NCBI GenBank assembly: GCA_018066865.1
Contig: JAGPVT010000085.1
Span: 1-48,767 of the forward strand
Origin: Marinobacter sp.
GTDB taxonomy: Bacteria; Pseudomonadota; Gammaproteobacteria; Pseudomonadales; Oleiphilaceae
DNA length: 48,767 nt
Direction: 5' to 3'
Under the pieces are notes generated by a model, which was given only the letters and a program-made list of their open reading frames with translations, searched no databases and was not told the origin of the DNA. The position numbers were made by a program, and so were the translations under genes. Shown here one piece after another: positions 1-8,634 of this stretch (its first letter is position 1; every line of letters starts with the position of its first letter).

Positions 1-93
1 GTTGCTGGCACCGTGGTATCGATCAAGTGGCTACTCATCGTTACGTTCGTAGGTAGCGCGATCTATGCTCGCTACAGCAAGGCTGCGGACTAA
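1..93 (+). CDS. C-terminal tail of a membrane protein (5' end outside window)
   Basis: The first frame is open from base 1 to a TAA at 91-93 and encodes about 30 residues. A hydrophobic stretch containing WLLIVTFVGSAIYA is followed by a short basic tail (RYSKAAD), as at the end of a transmembrane protein. The family cannot be told from this fragment. Its position upstream of a DMSP catabolic cluster makes a transporter attractive, but that is inference only. Confidence 0.35.
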   Translation, partial: VAGTVVSIKWLLIVTFVGSAIYARYSKAAD

Positions 94-328
94 AGTCTGC
101 AGGCAAAGGGGGCAAAATCGTAGCCAGTATTACTTGACCACTACACTCTTCTCGAAGAGTCCTGACGCTAAAGGACATTATGATGAGCATGTCGCGTATT
201 GTCGGCCCGATTACCTATGCTTTATCGATTCTGATGAGATGGACATGTAGCGGCGTTCTCAGACTCCAAGTGACGGCAATGGGCCGTGAAGCGCCCGTTG
301 TCATGAGCACTACACAACCCTACTCAAG

Positions 329-463
329 CTAAACTTCGGTCTGCTCTGCCATCTCTAGCGCATCGTCTACCTCAATCCCCAGATACCGGACGGTGCTTTC
401 AAGCTTGGCGTGCCCCAGCAGCAACTGAACGGCTCGCAAATTTTTGGTCCGCTTGTAGATCAG
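329..463 (-). pseudogene. C-terminal fragment of a tyrosine recombinase/integrase
   Basis: Read on the minus strand, this stretch ends at TAG (329-331) and carries the classic C-terminal part of a tyrosine recombinase: an LLGHAKLESTVRYLG segment with the second catalytic His (LLGH) and the nucleophilic Tyr (VRYLG), then an acidic tail ending AEQTEV. Upstream the frame runs into unrelated sequence at about 464-484, a CAGAACACAGAACACAG-like repeat and then an inverted-repeat element. The catalytic domain start and the N-terminal half are missing. It is a remnant of an integrase, probably broken by insertion of the adjacent element. Confidence 0.8.
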
Positions 464-483
464 TACACAGAACACAGAACACA

Positions 484-507
484 GGGTCAGGCCTGAATAG
501 TTGAATA
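484..507 (+). repeat. Left 24-bp inverted repeat of the RAYT-derived element
   Basis: Perfect reverse complement of 1028-1051. Its inner part supplies the last codons and stop of the transposase remnant. Confidence 0.85.
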
Positions 508-1026
508 CTCTTCAGCGTCGAGAATTAAGCAGAGAATTAAGGCATTGACCTGCTTTCGAAATTCCTTGGATGCTCGGGCCTTTTCATACACCTTGCGAGC
601 CGCCACGGTCAACGACGACGCGTCCCGATGATAACACTCCGCCACCTCGCGCAATGGACCGAATCCATACTGCATGGCGAGCCAGCCAATTATGCCTCGC
701 GCCTGGGCTAATTTGCGTCCTCTTCCTGGACTCGCCAACTCTGTTTGCTCAACTCCACAAACGACGCAAACACGCTGTTCGATTTCATCGAGCGAGGGTG
801 ACGGGCTGATGGACGATAAAGCTGGCTTACCCAGGGTTTGCTCGATAAAGCGATCATCACCCAATACCCGGCTATCGGCTTTACCGCCAGGCTTTACCGC
901 CATGAAACTCCATACGCTGCCTTTCGCCGATGCCATCGTTACCACGGAGCAAAACGTGATAGAGACCAGCGGGAAGATGTAGTCGGGGTTTGCGTGCCAT
1001 GAGCAACGTATAGATTCGATCGGCAA
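487..1026 (-). pseudogene. Truncated REP-associated tyrosine transposase (C-terminal DnaA-like domain only)
   Basis: The minus-strand frame gives 179 residues. From about residue 54 it reads like the tail of RAYT transposases: VLGDDRFIEQ, then GRGRKLAQARGIIGWLAMQY, and a helix-turn-helix block (REVAECYHRDASSLTVAARK) that resembles DnaA domain IV. The first 50 or so residues match nothing expected, and the upstream HUH/Y1 catalytic domain is missing although it should make up most of the protein. I infer a deletion derivative that cannot transpose unaided. The stop codon lies inside the left inverted repeat. Confidence 0.6.
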
Positions 1027-1027
1027 T

Positions 1028-1051
1028 TATTCAACTATTCAGGCCTGACCC
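1028..1051 (-). repeat. Right 24-bp inverted repeat of the RAYT-derived element
   Basis: Perfect reverse complement of 484-507. Confidence 0.85.
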
Positions 1052-2018
1052 CTTCAGGGTCGAAATACAGAGCGACCATCACGACGGCTTCCATTATCGG
1101 CAGCTGTATCTACAGAGCTGCCATCATTACTGACTCTTCCACTGCTCCACTGCATGCAAAATTTTCATGAAGTGCTGGCTGCCAACATTCCGTACGCAAT
1201 TTCTAGTAGGTGCTCAGGCGCCCCAATTCAGGAGTTATGTATTACTGCTGTATCGACTTTGCAGAGCTGTGAAGCCTAGCAATGCGGACAACAGGCAGGT
1301 GAGTGCTCGGCGAGTAGCTTGTCCGCAGCACCTGTATCGATCTATTGAAAATAGCTTTGTAGTTAATGCCGCTGACTGGGTGTCAGTTGGCTTAGTTGCA
1401 AAATGAGCAGGTGAAAGGCTTTGTCGTTCATAGCACAACCTCCGATGGGGAGAGATCTGCTCTAAGTCTAGTTGTTGCGAACCGTTAATTCTGCATTACT
1501 ATTTTTGCTATCAAGCGATGTTCCGCCTCCCAGCGGCTTCATTTCTTTGTACGCGAAAAAGAAACTGCGACCCTGCTAAACCGCCCTGCGGGTACGCGCC
1601 TGCGGCGCTATGAAATTCAGCCTGAGGCTGACAGATTCGGCATCCTGCCTCAGCTGCCAGTCTCGCTATCCCTAGCTCGACCCTGCTGGCATTTTCAGCT
1701 TGTATTTCATCGTCTTAGAATGGGCGCGGGGGAGGGGTTGGGGGAACCCTGATGCTGTGATTGCTGTTTCAAGCCTTCCAAAAAGATACTTGATTACACA
1801 CAAATCTCAGCCAATGACACGTGGGAGTTCGGCTCCCACAGGGCCCCGCCTGATCTCGCAGCCCAGGCGTCTATGTTTCAGACTAGCGCGAGCTACTGCC
1901 ACAACAGCTAACTGGGACAGAGCCTTTAATTACGCCACTCTCCTCGTCATTCGTCTTATTTCGGCCGAACGTATATTTGTATGAAAAATTGGTCGTTTTT
2001 TGAACTTTCTTCAGATAT
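1052..2018. other. Gene-poor region of about 1 kb
   Basis: No frame here has a convincing ribosome binding site or family resemblance. The only structure seen is a compact hairpin at 1821-1839, with stem GTGGGAG/CTCCCAC around a TTCGG loop, of the kind found in REP-like or transcript-end elements. The stretch 1525-1720 stays open in one frame but has low-complexity composition and no start signal. It probably represents decayed sequence between the left-hand mobile debris and the catabolic cluster. Confidence 0.5.
1821..1839. repeat. Hairpin with 7-bp stem and TTCGG loop
   Basis: GTGGGAG at 1821-1827 pairs with CTCCCAC at 1833-1839 around TTCGG. No T-run follows on either strand, so it is not a typical intrinsic terminator; it may be a REP-like unit. 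Confidence 0.4.
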
Positions 2019-2033
2019 GATACATTTCGTATC
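2019..2033. promoter_or_regulatory. Candidate operator upstream of acuN-like gene
   Basis: GATAC-N5-GTATC is a perfect interrupted palindrome 43 bp before the first gene of the catabolic cluster, in an AT-rich promoter-like stretch containing TATGAT. It could bind the IclR-type regulator encoded at the other end of the cluster, but no second copy of the same motif was found in the window. Confidence 0.4.
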
Positions 2034-2075
2034 GTTATTAGACGCCAATAGAAACTAACCTTAGGATTAGCCTTT

Positions 2076-3344
2076 ATGGATCAATCAAGTGAAACAGAAG
2101 AAAAAAAGGGCCCTTTGTCTGGAATTACCGTGTTGGATTTCTCACGGGTGCTTGCAGGTCCTTATTGCACCATGGTGTTGGCGGATCTTGGCGCACGGGT
2201 AATCAAGGTTGAAAGGTTTGGCACTGGCGACGACACGCGTGCGTTCGGTCCTTTCGTGGGAGACGATTCCGCTTATTTCATGTGCTTCAATCGAGGCAAG
2301 GAGAGCATCTCTCTCGATATCAAGTCGCCACGTGACCGGGAACTTCTGGAGCGCCTTTTAGACAGTTGTGATGTGGTGGTTGAGAACTTCCGCCCCGGCG
2401 TCATGGAGCGTCTCGGCTACGGACCCGAGCGGCTTGCCAAAACCCATCCCCATATTGTTTATACCTCCATCTCAGGCTTCGGCCACAGTGGTCCGTTCAG
2501 TGAATTGCCGGGCTACGACATGGTGGTACAGGCGATGGGTGGGGTCATGAGCCTGACCGGCTGGCCCGATGAGGAGCCCGCCCGCGTTGGAACAAGTTTT
2601 GGCGACTTAGGGGCCGCTCTCTTCGGCGTGGTGGGTATTCTGGCGGCACTCTACAGTCGGAGTCGTGATGCGCAAGGCGCTCGAGTCGACATCGGTATGC
2701 TTGACTGCCAGGCGGCTTTGATGGAAACGGCACTGGCTCGCTACGACGTGGAAGGGATCGTGCCGACGCGGACCGGTGATAATCACCCCTCGCTGGCGCC
2801 ATTTGAAACCTTTATGGCCGGTGACGGTAAGTTCGTGATCTGCGCGGGCAATGACACGTTGTTCCTGCTGATGGCCGACGCCTTAGGATCGCCGCACCTG
2901 GCGCTGAAACCCGAATTTATTACCAATGATCTACGGGTTCAAAATCGTAAACAATTGGTCACGGACGTCGAGGCGATCACCCAAACCAAACCGATGCAGC
3001 ATTGGATCGACGCCCTCAATGAAGCCGGGGTACCCTGCGCACCGATCAACACCATCGATCAACTCTTCACCCACCCGCAACTTCTCGCTCGCAACATGAT
3101 CGTCAAGGTGAAAGGGGAAAATGAGCGGCCGGTGCGTACCGCCGGTAATCCCATCAAGATGAGCACCCTGTCCGAGATTGATCCCGAAGTACCGATCCAG
3201 TCTCCCGCGCTTAACGAGCATCGCGAGGCGATCCTTGAAGAACTGATGGCTAATAACGGTGCTTACGCACCCACAACGCACGCCCATGAAGATGTCGATG
3301 ACACGGGGCAAGTAGCTCTCTACGAAGCCGTTTCTGCAGTCTAA
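2076..3344 (+). CDS. acuN: CaiB/BaiF-type (class III) CoA-transferase, acuN-like
   Basis: The 422-residue protein is a full-length single-domain class III CoA-transferase. The N-terminal ITVLDFSRVLAGPYCTMVLA and the DLGARVIKVE block are typical. The VGTSFGDLGAA segment places the expected catalytic aspartate at Asp177, by analogy with formyl-CoA transferase Asp169. In this context the likely job is loading acrylate (or 3-hydroxypropionate) with CoA, as for AcuN of the Halomonas acrylate pathway. It is half the size of the two-domain DMSP enzyme DddD and so is not DddD. Only 28 bp separate it from the hydratase gene, implying one transcript. The family assignment is firm; the substrate is inferred from neighbours. 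Confidence 0.8.
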   Translation: MDQSSETEEKKGPLSGITVLDFSRVLAGPYCTMVLADLGARVIKVERFGTGDDTRAFGPFVGDDSAYFMCFNRGKESISLDIKSPRDRELLERLLDSCDVVVENFRPGVMERLGYGPERLAKTHPHIVYTSISGFGHSGPFSELPGYDMVVQAMGGVMSLTGWPDEEPARVGTSFGDLGAALFGVVGILAALYSRSRDAQGARVDIGMLDCQAALMETALARYDVEGIVPTRTGDNHPSLAPFETFMAGDGKFVICAGNDTLFLLMADALGSPHLALKPEFITNDLRVQNRKQLVTDVEAITQTKPMQHWIDALNEAGVPCAPINTIDQLFTHPQLLARNMIVKVKGENERPVRTAGNPIKMSTLSEIDPEVPIQSPALNEHREAILEELMANNGAYAPTTHAHEDVDDTGQVALYEAVSAV

Positions 3345-3372
3345 ATCTCATATCCCAGACCCTTAGGTACTC

Positions 3373-4254
3373 ATGATGAAAACAAAAACCAGCACCCCAC
3401 TTAAGACAGCCAGCTCCGAACAGAACAGTGTCGAAGCCCAGGCCCATGCCGTATCGACAGCCACCACTGCGTCGGCCGCAGATGCCCCGACTACCATTCT
3501 GGTCGAGCGACGTGAACGGGTGGGGATTATCACCCTTCACCGACCCAAGAGCCTGAATGCCCTTAACAGGCAGCTTGCCCGAGAAGTGCTGGAGACCCTC
3601 CAAGCCTTCGATGCGGACAAGAACATCGGAGCGATTGTGATTACCGGCAGTGCCCGCGCGTTTGCCGCCGGAGCTGACATCGAAGAGATGGCGAACCTGA
3701 CCTACGCAGAATTTTACTGCGACGATATCTTTGCCCCTTGGGATGAACTGCGTTCAATCAAAAAACCGATCATCGCCGCTGTTTCAGGTTACGCCCTAGG
3801 CGGAGGTTGTGAGCTGGCGCTGATGTGCGACTTCATCATCGCCGCGGAAGATGCTCAATTTGGCCAGCCAGAAATCAAGCTCGGCATGTTGCCCGGCATC
3901 GGTGGGTCGCAGCGTCTTGCCAATGCTATCGGCAAGGCCCTGACCATGGACCTGGTGCTGACAGGACGCACCATCGACGTGCATGAAGCCAAAGCCGCCG
4001 GGATGGTAGCCCGGGTGGTGCCCGGGAAGGAACTGTTGCAGACCGCGCTTGAAGCGGCTCACACCATTGCCGGGTACAACGACCCCGCCGTACGCATGGC
4101 CAAAGAAGCCGTCAATGTCGCGTTCGAGACCAGCCTAACTGAGGGCATACGTCATGAACGGCGTCTGTTCCAAGCGGCCTTTGCTACCGAAGGTCAGAAA
4201 GAGGGCATGCATGCGTTTATTGCCAAGCGCGCACCGGTTTTCCGGCACCGCTAG
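3373..4254 (+). CDS. acuK: Enoyl-CoA hydratase/isomerase family, acuK-like acryloyl-CoA hydratase
   Basis: This 293-residue crotonase-fold protein carries an unusual N-terminal extension of about 40 Ala/Thr/Ser-rich residues before the usual start of the fold ([14 protein letters not shown]). The oxyanion-hole segment [11 protein letters not shown] and both catalytic glutamates are visible: Glu147 in GGGCELAL and Glu167 in GQPEIKLG. With the upstream CoA-transferase it would hydrate acryloyl-CoA to 3-hydroxypropionyl-CoA, as AcuK does in Halomonas. The start is either of two tandem ATGs (3373 or 3376), with only a weak Shine-Dalgarno. A general crotonase role in beta-oxidation cannot be excluded from sequence alone. 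Confidence 0.8.
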   Translation: MMKTKTSTPLKTASSEQNSVEAQAHAVSTATTASAADAPTTILVERRERVGIITLHRPKSLNALNRQLAREVLETLQAFDADKNIGAIVITGSARAFAAGADIEEMANLTYAEFYCDDIFAPWDELRSIKKPIIAAVSGYALGGGCELALMCDFIIAAEDAQFGQPEIKLGMLPGIGGSQRLANAIGKALTMDLVLTGRTIDVHEAKAAGMVARVVPGKELLQTALEAAHTIAGYNDPAVRMAKEAVNVAFETSLTEGIRHERRLFQAAFATEGQKEGMHAFIAKRAPVFRHR

Positions 4255-4396
4255 CACAAAGATTATCTTCTGCGTTTAACGCTAATCAGCACTGCTACCA
4301 ACTGGCGGCGGTGCACCACTCAATCAGGGCATAGCTATGAGTTTTCTCAGCCTAGAGGGTTTGCTGTCTCTGATGATCCCGAATTTAGGAGTCGAT

Positions 4397-5554
4397 ATGT
4401 CTACTCAAGTGATTCTCCCGCGCATCATGCAGGTCGGTGAAAATGCCAGCCAAGAGATCCCCAACGTACTGGCCAGCCTGGGCTGTAAACGCCCGCTGAT
4501 CATCACCGATAAGATTATGGTGCAGCTGGGTTACACCAGCCGTATCCAGGACCATCTGGCCAACCATATGATCTTCCCCGATGTCTTTGACGATACCGTA
4601 CCCGAGCCTACTGTCAGCTCTATTCAGGCGGGTGTCGATAAGGCTCGTAATGGCGATTATGACTGCATCATCGCCCTCGGCGGTGGTAGCCCGATTGACA
4701 GTGCCAAGGCGATCGCGATCCTAGCCAAGCACGGAGGCAAGATGCAGGATTATAAATTCCCGCGGGTGGTGATTGAGTCTGGCCTGCCGATCATCGCAGT
4801 GCCGACCACCGCTGGCACAGGTTCGGAAGTGACCCGCTTCACCATCATCACCGATGAAAAGAGCGACGAGAAGATGCTCTGCGTCGGTATCGGCTTTATG
4901 CCGGTGGCGGCGCTTATCGACTTCAGCCTGACCCTGAGCCTGCCATCACGAACTACCGCCGACACCGGCATCGATGCACTGACCCATGCCATCGAATCCT
5001 ACGTCAGCCAAAAGGCCAACCCCTATAGTGATAGCCAGGCGTTGTCGGCCATGCGCCTGATCGGTCCCAACCTGCGCCGGGCTTACCACGACGGTTCCGA
5101 TAAGCAAGCCCGCGAGGCGATGATGCTGGGCTCCACCCTGGCTGGCATAGCGTTTTCCAACGCCTCGGTGGCCTTGGTTCACGGCATGAGCCGCCCCATC
5201 GGCGCGGCCTTCCACGTCCCCCACGGGCTCTCCAACGCTATGCTGTTGCCCAGCGTCACCGAGTTTTCGATTCCCGCCGCCCCCGAGCGTTACGCCGATT
5301 GTGCCCGGGCCATGGGGGTCGCCAACGAGCAGGACAGCGCCGAGCAGGCCAACCAGAAACTGCTGGAGGAGCTGGTTGCGCTCAACGATGAACTGAATGT
5401 GCCCACCCCGGCGCAGTTTGGCATCAAGCGTCAGGCGTTCTTTGATCTACTGCCGACCATGGCCGAGCAGGCCCTAGCCTCGGGATCACCCAACAACAAC
5501 CCCCGTGTGCCCAAAGCAGACGAGGTTATGGAGATCTACAAACAGCTTTGGTAA
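4397..5554 (+). CDS. dddB: Iron-containing alcohol dehydrogenase, dddB-like 3-hydroxypropionate dehydrogenase
   Basis: I place the start at the ATG at 4397, which has TAGGAG at 4386-4391; an in-frame ATG at 4337 lacks a ribosome binding site. The 385-residue protein has the NAD-binding GGGSPIDSAKAIA motif (about 96-108), PTTAGTGSEVT (about 137-147), and the Fe ligands expected from FucO: Asp193 and His197 (GIDALTHAIE), His262 (VHGMS) and His276 (PHGLSN). In a DMSP cluster the inferred reaction is 3-hydroxypropionate to malonate semialdehyde, the role of DddB in Marinomonas. Fe-ADHs are catalytically diverse, so the substrate rests on context. Confidence 0.75.
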   Translation: MSTQVILPRIMQVGENASQEIPNVLASLGCKRPLIITDKIMVQLGYTSRIQDHLANHMIFPDVFDDTVPEPTVSSIQAGVDKARNGDYDCIIALGGGSPIDSAKAIAILAKHGGKMQDYKFPRVVIESGLPIIAVPTTAGTGSEVTRFTIITDEKSDEKMLCVGIGFMPVAALIDFSLTLSLPSRTTADTGIDALTHAIESYVSQKANPYSDSQALSAMRLIGPNLRRAYHDGSDKQAREAMMLGSTLAGIAFSNASVALVHGMSRPIGAAFHVPHGLSNAMLLPSVTEFSIPAAPERYADCARAMGVANEQDSAEQANQKLLEELVALNDELNVPTPAQFGIKRQAFFDLLPTMAEQALASGSPNNNPRVPKADEVMEIYKQLW

Positions 5555-5652
5555 CTCAGCCCTTGTAACTCAAGAACGAAAATCTTACCCCGTCACTATT
5601 TTTTACCAAGGGTGGCCGTACTGCTACCCGATTTACTGTTGAGGAAACTGCT

Positions 5653-7149
5653 ATGAACACTGTAGGACATCTGATTAACGGCCAGTTCGTCGTCGAAGGA
5701 ACCCGCAGCCAGGACGTTTTTAACCCGGCTACCGGGGAAGTCAGCAAGCAGGTCGACCTGGCCTCCAAGACCACCGTGGAACAGGCCATCGCCGCCGCCC
5801 AGGCCGCGTATCCCGCATGGCGCGGCACACCGGCCATCAAGCGCGCGCGGGTGATGTTCAAGTTCAAGGAGCTGCTGGAAGCCAACGCCGATAAGATCTG
5901 CCAGATGATCGGCGAAGAGCACGGCAAGATCGGCCACGATGCCGCCGGCGAGCTGCAGCGCGGTATCGAGAATGTCGAGTTCGCTTGCGGTGCTCCCGAA
6001 CTGCTCAAAGGTGAACACAGCAAGAACGCCGGACCCAACATCGACTCCTGGAGCGAGTTTCAGCCCCTGGGTGTGGTCGCCGGCATCACCCCGTTCAACT
6101 TCCCGGCGATGGTACCGTTGTGGATGTACCCCTTGGCGATCGTCTGCGGCAACTGCTTCGTGCTTAAGCCGTCCGAGCGTGATCCCAGCTCAACGCTGTT
6201 TATCGCTCAACTGCTGCAGGAAGCAGGTCTTCCAAAAGGTGTCATGAGCGTGGTTAACGGCGACAAGGAAGCGGTTGATACGCTGCTGCATGATGAGCGG
6301 ATACAGGCGGTGAGCTTCGTCGGCTCCACGCCGATTGCCGAGTATATCTACTCGACTGCGACCGCCAATGGCAAGCGTTGCCAAGCGTTGGGCGGCGCCA
6401 AGAACCATGCCATCGTCATGCCCGACGCCGATATGGACAACACCGTTAACCAATTGCTGGGCGCCGCCTTCGGTTCGTCCGGCGAGCGTTGCATGGCCCT
6501 GTCGGTGGCGGTCGCGGTGGGTGATGCCGCCGGTGATGCGCTGATCGCCAAGATGCAACAAGCGATGACCAAACTGAAGGTCGGGGTCCATACCGATAAC
6601 AGCAACGACTTTGGTCCGGTGATCACCAAACAGCATCAGAATAAGGTAGTGGGCTACATCAACAGCGCCCAAGAGCAGGGCGCCAAGATCGTCGTAGACG
6701 GTCGTAATCCGCAGGTCGAAGGGTACGAAAACGGCTACTTCGTCGGCGGTACCCTGATCGACAACGTCACACCCGAGATGATCAGTTACAAGGAAGAGAT
6801 CTTCGGCCCGGTGCTGCAAGTCGTTCGTGTGGATACCATGCAGGAAGCGATGGATCTGATCGATGCCCACGAATACGGCAACGGCACCTGCATCTTCACT
6901 CGCGATGGTGAGGCGGCCCGCTACTTCTCTGACAACATCAAGGTCGGCATGGTCGGTATCAACGTCCCGCTGCCCGTACCGGTGGCTTACCACAGCTTCG
7001 GCGGCTGGAAGCGTTCATTGTTCGGTAGCCTGGCTGCCTACGGTCCTGATGGCGTGCGTTTCTATACCCTGCGTAAAACAGTCACCCAGCGTTGGCCTTC
7101 TGCCGGTGTGCGCGAAGGTGCCGAATTCTCTATGCCCACCATGAAGTGA
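5653..7149 (+). CDS. mmsA: CoA-acylating (methyl)malonate-semialdehyde dehydrogenase, DddC/MmsA
   Basis: The protein is 498 residues, the normal length for MmsA. The aldehyde dehydrogenase landmarks are present: PFNFP (Asn149), LKPSERDP, FVGSTPIAEYIY, and the nucleophile Cys280 in GERCMAL. The usual general-base glutamate site reads QALGGAKNH, characteristic of the CoA-dependent MMSDH subfamily. It would convert malonate semialdehyde to acetyl-CoA and CO2 (the DddC role) and could also serve methylmalonate semialdehyde. It follows the Fe-ADH after about 100 bp and precedes a strong terminator, so dddB-dddC likely form one transcript. The start ATG at 5653 is preceded by GAGGAAACTGCT. Confidence 0.9.
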   Translation: MNTVGHLINGQFVVEGTRSQDVFNPATGEVSKQVDLASKTTVEQAIAAAQAAYPAWRGTPAIKRARVMFKFKELLEANADKICQMIGEEHGKIGHDAAGELQRGIENVEFACGAPELLKGEHSKNAGPNIDSWSEFQPLGVVAGITPFNFPAMVPLWMYPLAIVCGNCFVLKPSERDPSSTLFIAQLLQEAGLPKGVMSVVNGDKEAVDTLLHDERIQAVSFVGSTPIAEYIYSTATANGKRCQALGGAKNHAIVMPDADMDNTVNQLLGAAFGSSGERCMALSVAVAVGDAAGDALIAKMQQAMTKLKVGVHTDNSNDFGPVITKQHQNKVVGYINSAQEQGAKIVVDGRNPQVEGYENGYFVGGTLIDNVTPEMISYKEEIFGPVLQVVRVDTMQEAMDLIDAHEYGNGTCIFTRDGEAARYFSDNIKVGMVGINVPLPVPVAYHSFGGWKRSLFGSLAAYGPDGVRFYTLRKTVTQRWPSAGVREGAEFSMPTMK

Positions 7150-7198
7150 TCGACGGTAATCTTTTAGCAATAGTAAGGTCCTTCTGTTGCTGAATATT

Positions 7199-7234
7199 GG
7201 TGGCACCCTTTTTATCGAGAGTGCCGCCTTTTTT
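7199..7234 (+). terminator. Rho-independent terminator after mmsA
   Basis: GGTGGCAC (7199-7206) pairs with GTGCCGCC (7221-7228), with one G-U pair, followed by six Ts. Confidence 0.75.
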
Positions 7235-7286
7235 GACAGCCTATCTGGTGCTGAAATCGGATCTTTATCTTAAAGGAGCGCTCTGA

Positions 7287-7466
7287 ATGAGCGGACTCTC
7301 GAAAGGAAAAGGTTCTTTGATCTGGATCACCAGGGATTTTTGGAATGCCAAAACAGGCTTGCCAGATGCGCAGGACAAGGATATACGGCGTTCCGTATTC
7401 AACCCCATAAATTATAATATCTCACTCAACACAGCGGAGATTACAGCATGTTTAAAGGCATATTGA
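7287..7466 (+). CDS. Possible 59-residue leader peptide upstream of and overlapping acuI
   Basis: An ATG at 7287 sits nine bases after a near-perfect AAGGAG (7272-7277) and opens a 59-codon frame that ends at TGA 7464-7466, inside the first codons of acuI. Its beginning, with KGKGSLIWIT, is echoed at the aligned ATG upstream of pntA (8472: [10 protein letters not shown]), where the frame ends earlier and has no clear ribosome binding site. Codon differences between the two copies are not mainly silent, so the shared sequence may be kept as DNA or RNA instead. I do not recognise any known peptide. Translational coupling to acuI is possible. Confidence 0.3.
   Translation: MSGLSKGKGSLIWITRDFWNAKTGLPDAQDKDIRRSVFNPINYNISLNTAEITACLKAY
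7301..7337 (+). repeat. Leader repeat block 1, acuI copy
   Basis: Matches 8486-8522 at 33 of 37 positions. It contains the inverted repeat CTGG-ATCA-CCAG. The twin copy lies upstream of pntA. Confidence 0.75.
7403..7427 (+). promoter_or_regulatory. Leader repeat block 2, acuI copy, with candidate -10
   Basis: Matches 8589-8613 at 21 of 25 positions. It includes a consensus TATAAT at 7413-7418 and, 16 bp upstream, a weak TTCCGT -35. It lies at the same distance from block 1, within one base, as in the pntA copy. Confidence 0.55.
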
Positions 7467-8431
7467 TTGAAAAAGACGATGCGGGTTATCGTGCACAATT
7501 GAAGGACATTGACGAAGCGGTTTTCCATGAAGGCGATGTCACTATTCGTGTGAACTACTCAACGATTAATTATAAAGATGCGCTTGCGATTACAGGCAAG
7601 GGGCCCGTCGTTCGACGTTTCCCAATGATTCCAGGAATTGATCTGGTCGGTACTGTCGAGCACAGCGACAGCGCGGATTACAAGGTTGGTGATACCGTTG
7701 TCCATACTGGCTGGGGCGTCGGCGAAGTGCACCCCGGTGGCCTCGCTGAAAAAGCTCGTCTCAAGAGTGAATGGCTGGTGCCGCTACCCGAAGCGTTCAG
7801 CCCCACCCAGGCAATGTCTATCGGGACCGCTGGTTTTACTGCGATGCTCTGTGTCATGACGCTAGAACGCCAGGGTGTAACCCCGGATAAGGGTGAAATC
7901 TTAGTCACTGGAGCAGCAGGAGGCGTCGGTAGTGTCGCCGTGTCACTGCTCACTAAGCTGGGCTATACCGTCGTTGGTGTTTGCGGTGACCCGTCAGAAA
8001 CCGACTACATCAAAAGCCTGGGTGCATCTGAGGTACTGGATCGCTCCGAATTCTCATCACCTGCAAAACCGATCGCTAAGGAACGCTGGGCAGGCGCCAT
8101 TGACGTTGTTGGCAGCCACACCCTAGCCAACGTCTGCTCTACCATGAAGTACCGTGGCGTGGTTGCTGCATGCGGTCTTGCTGGTGGGATGGATTTTCCG
8201 AGTTCGGTAGCCCCCTTCATTCTGCGTGGCGTAACCCTGGCCGGCGTCGACAGCGTGATGTGTCCTCGACCTGAGCGGCTTTCAGCCTGGAAGCGCTTGG
8301 GGCGTGACCTTGATGCGTCCAAACTAGAAATGCTCAGCCGTGAAATCGGTCTTAGCGAAGTCATTCCCGTGGCCAGCGACATGCTTGAGGGCAAGCTGCG
8401 AGGACGCGTTCTGGTTGACGTCAGCCGCTGA
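7448..8431 (+). CDS. acuI: Acryloyl-CoA reductase (NADPH), AcuI/YhdH family
   Basis: The 327-residue zinc-less medium-chain dehydrogenase is full length for AcuI/YhdH. Markers are STINYKDALAITGKGPVVR near the N-terminus, IPGIDLVGTVE, and the nucleotide-binding VTGAAGGVGSVAV (about 154-166). AcuI reduces acryloyl-CoA to propionyl-CoA with NADPH, protecting the cell from the reactive acrylate intermediate of DMSP cleavage; it is commonly linked to ddd genes. The gene is separated from mmsA by a terminator and carries its own leader, duplicated upstream of pntA. GGAG at 7435-7438 serves as ribosome binding site. Confidence 0.88.
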   Translation: MFKGILIEKDDAGYRAQLKDIDEAVFHEGDVTIRVNYSTINYKDALAITGKGPVVRRFPMIPGIDLVGTVEHSDSADYKVGDTVVHTGWGVGEVHPGGLAEKARLKSEWLVPLPEAFSPTQAMSIGTAGFTAMLCVMTLERQGVTPDKGEILVTGAAGGVGSVAVSLLTKLGYTVVGVCGDPSETDYIKSLGASEVLDRSEFSSPAKPIAKERWAGAIDVVGSHTLANVCSTMKYRGVVAACGLAGGMDFPSSVAPFILRGVTLAGVDSVMCPRPERLSAWKRLGRDLDASKLEMLSREIGLSEVIPVASDMLEGKLRGRVLVDVSR

Positions 8432-8485
8432 ATTAGCGAATCGACAACCGTACTGCCGTTTAAACATCTAAATGCGGGGACCACC

Positions 8486-8522
8486 GAAAGAAAAAGGGTC
8501 TTCGATCTGGATCACCAGTGAT
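8486..8522 (+). repeat. Leader repeat block 1, pntA copy
   Basis: Near-identical partner of 7301-7337, including the CTGG-ATCA-CCAG inverted repeat; it lies 1185 bp downstream of the first copy. Confidence 0.75.
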
Positions 8523-8588
8523 ATTTACCGACGACAACACTTGGCCTGCCTGTTGTGCAGGCCAGGGGACCCGGCTGGCTGAATTAAG

Positions 8589-8613
8589 TCCCATAAATCT
8601 TAATATTTCACTC
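8589..8613 (+). promoter_or_regulatory. Leader repeat block 2, pntA copy
   Basis: Partner of 7403-7427 (21 of 25 identical). The -10-like position here reads TTAATA/TAATAT rather than consensus TATAAT. Confidence 0.5.
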
Positions 8614-8634
8614 TGTAAAGAGGGGACAAGAATC

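Larger units (their letters stand above)
484..1051. mobile_element. Small element bounded by perfect 24-bp inverted repeats with a decayed RAYT-type transposase
   Basis: Bases 484-507 and 1028-1051 are perfect inverted copies of one another over 24 bp; both contain GGGTCAGGCCTGAATAG. Between them lies a minus-strand frame whose C-terminal half resembles the DnaA-like helix-turn-helix tail found on REP-associated Y1 transposases. The catalytic Y1 (HUH) domain is absent, so this is a non-autonomous, internally deleted copy. The integrase fragment just left of the element was probably interrupted by it. Confidence 0.6.

Noticed and set aside
183..332. Possible 49-residue small protein (MSMSRIVGPITYALSILM...)
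   Set aside because: No Shine-Dalgarno and no match to a known small protein; its stop overlaps the integrase fragment on the other strand. It is too weak to call in a scrambled region.
1525..1720. Open frame of low complexity upstream of the cluster
   Set aside because: No start signal, no conserved motif, and composition typical of random open frame.
2076..3344. DddD (DMSP CoA-transferase/lyase)
   Set aside because: DddD has two CaiB domains and is about twice this length; this protein has one, so an AcuN-like role fits better.
6190..6993. Long open frame antisense to mmsA (267 codons)
   Set aside because: Shadow of the real gene, with no ribosome binding site and no recognisable family; mmsA on the plus strand is unequivocal.
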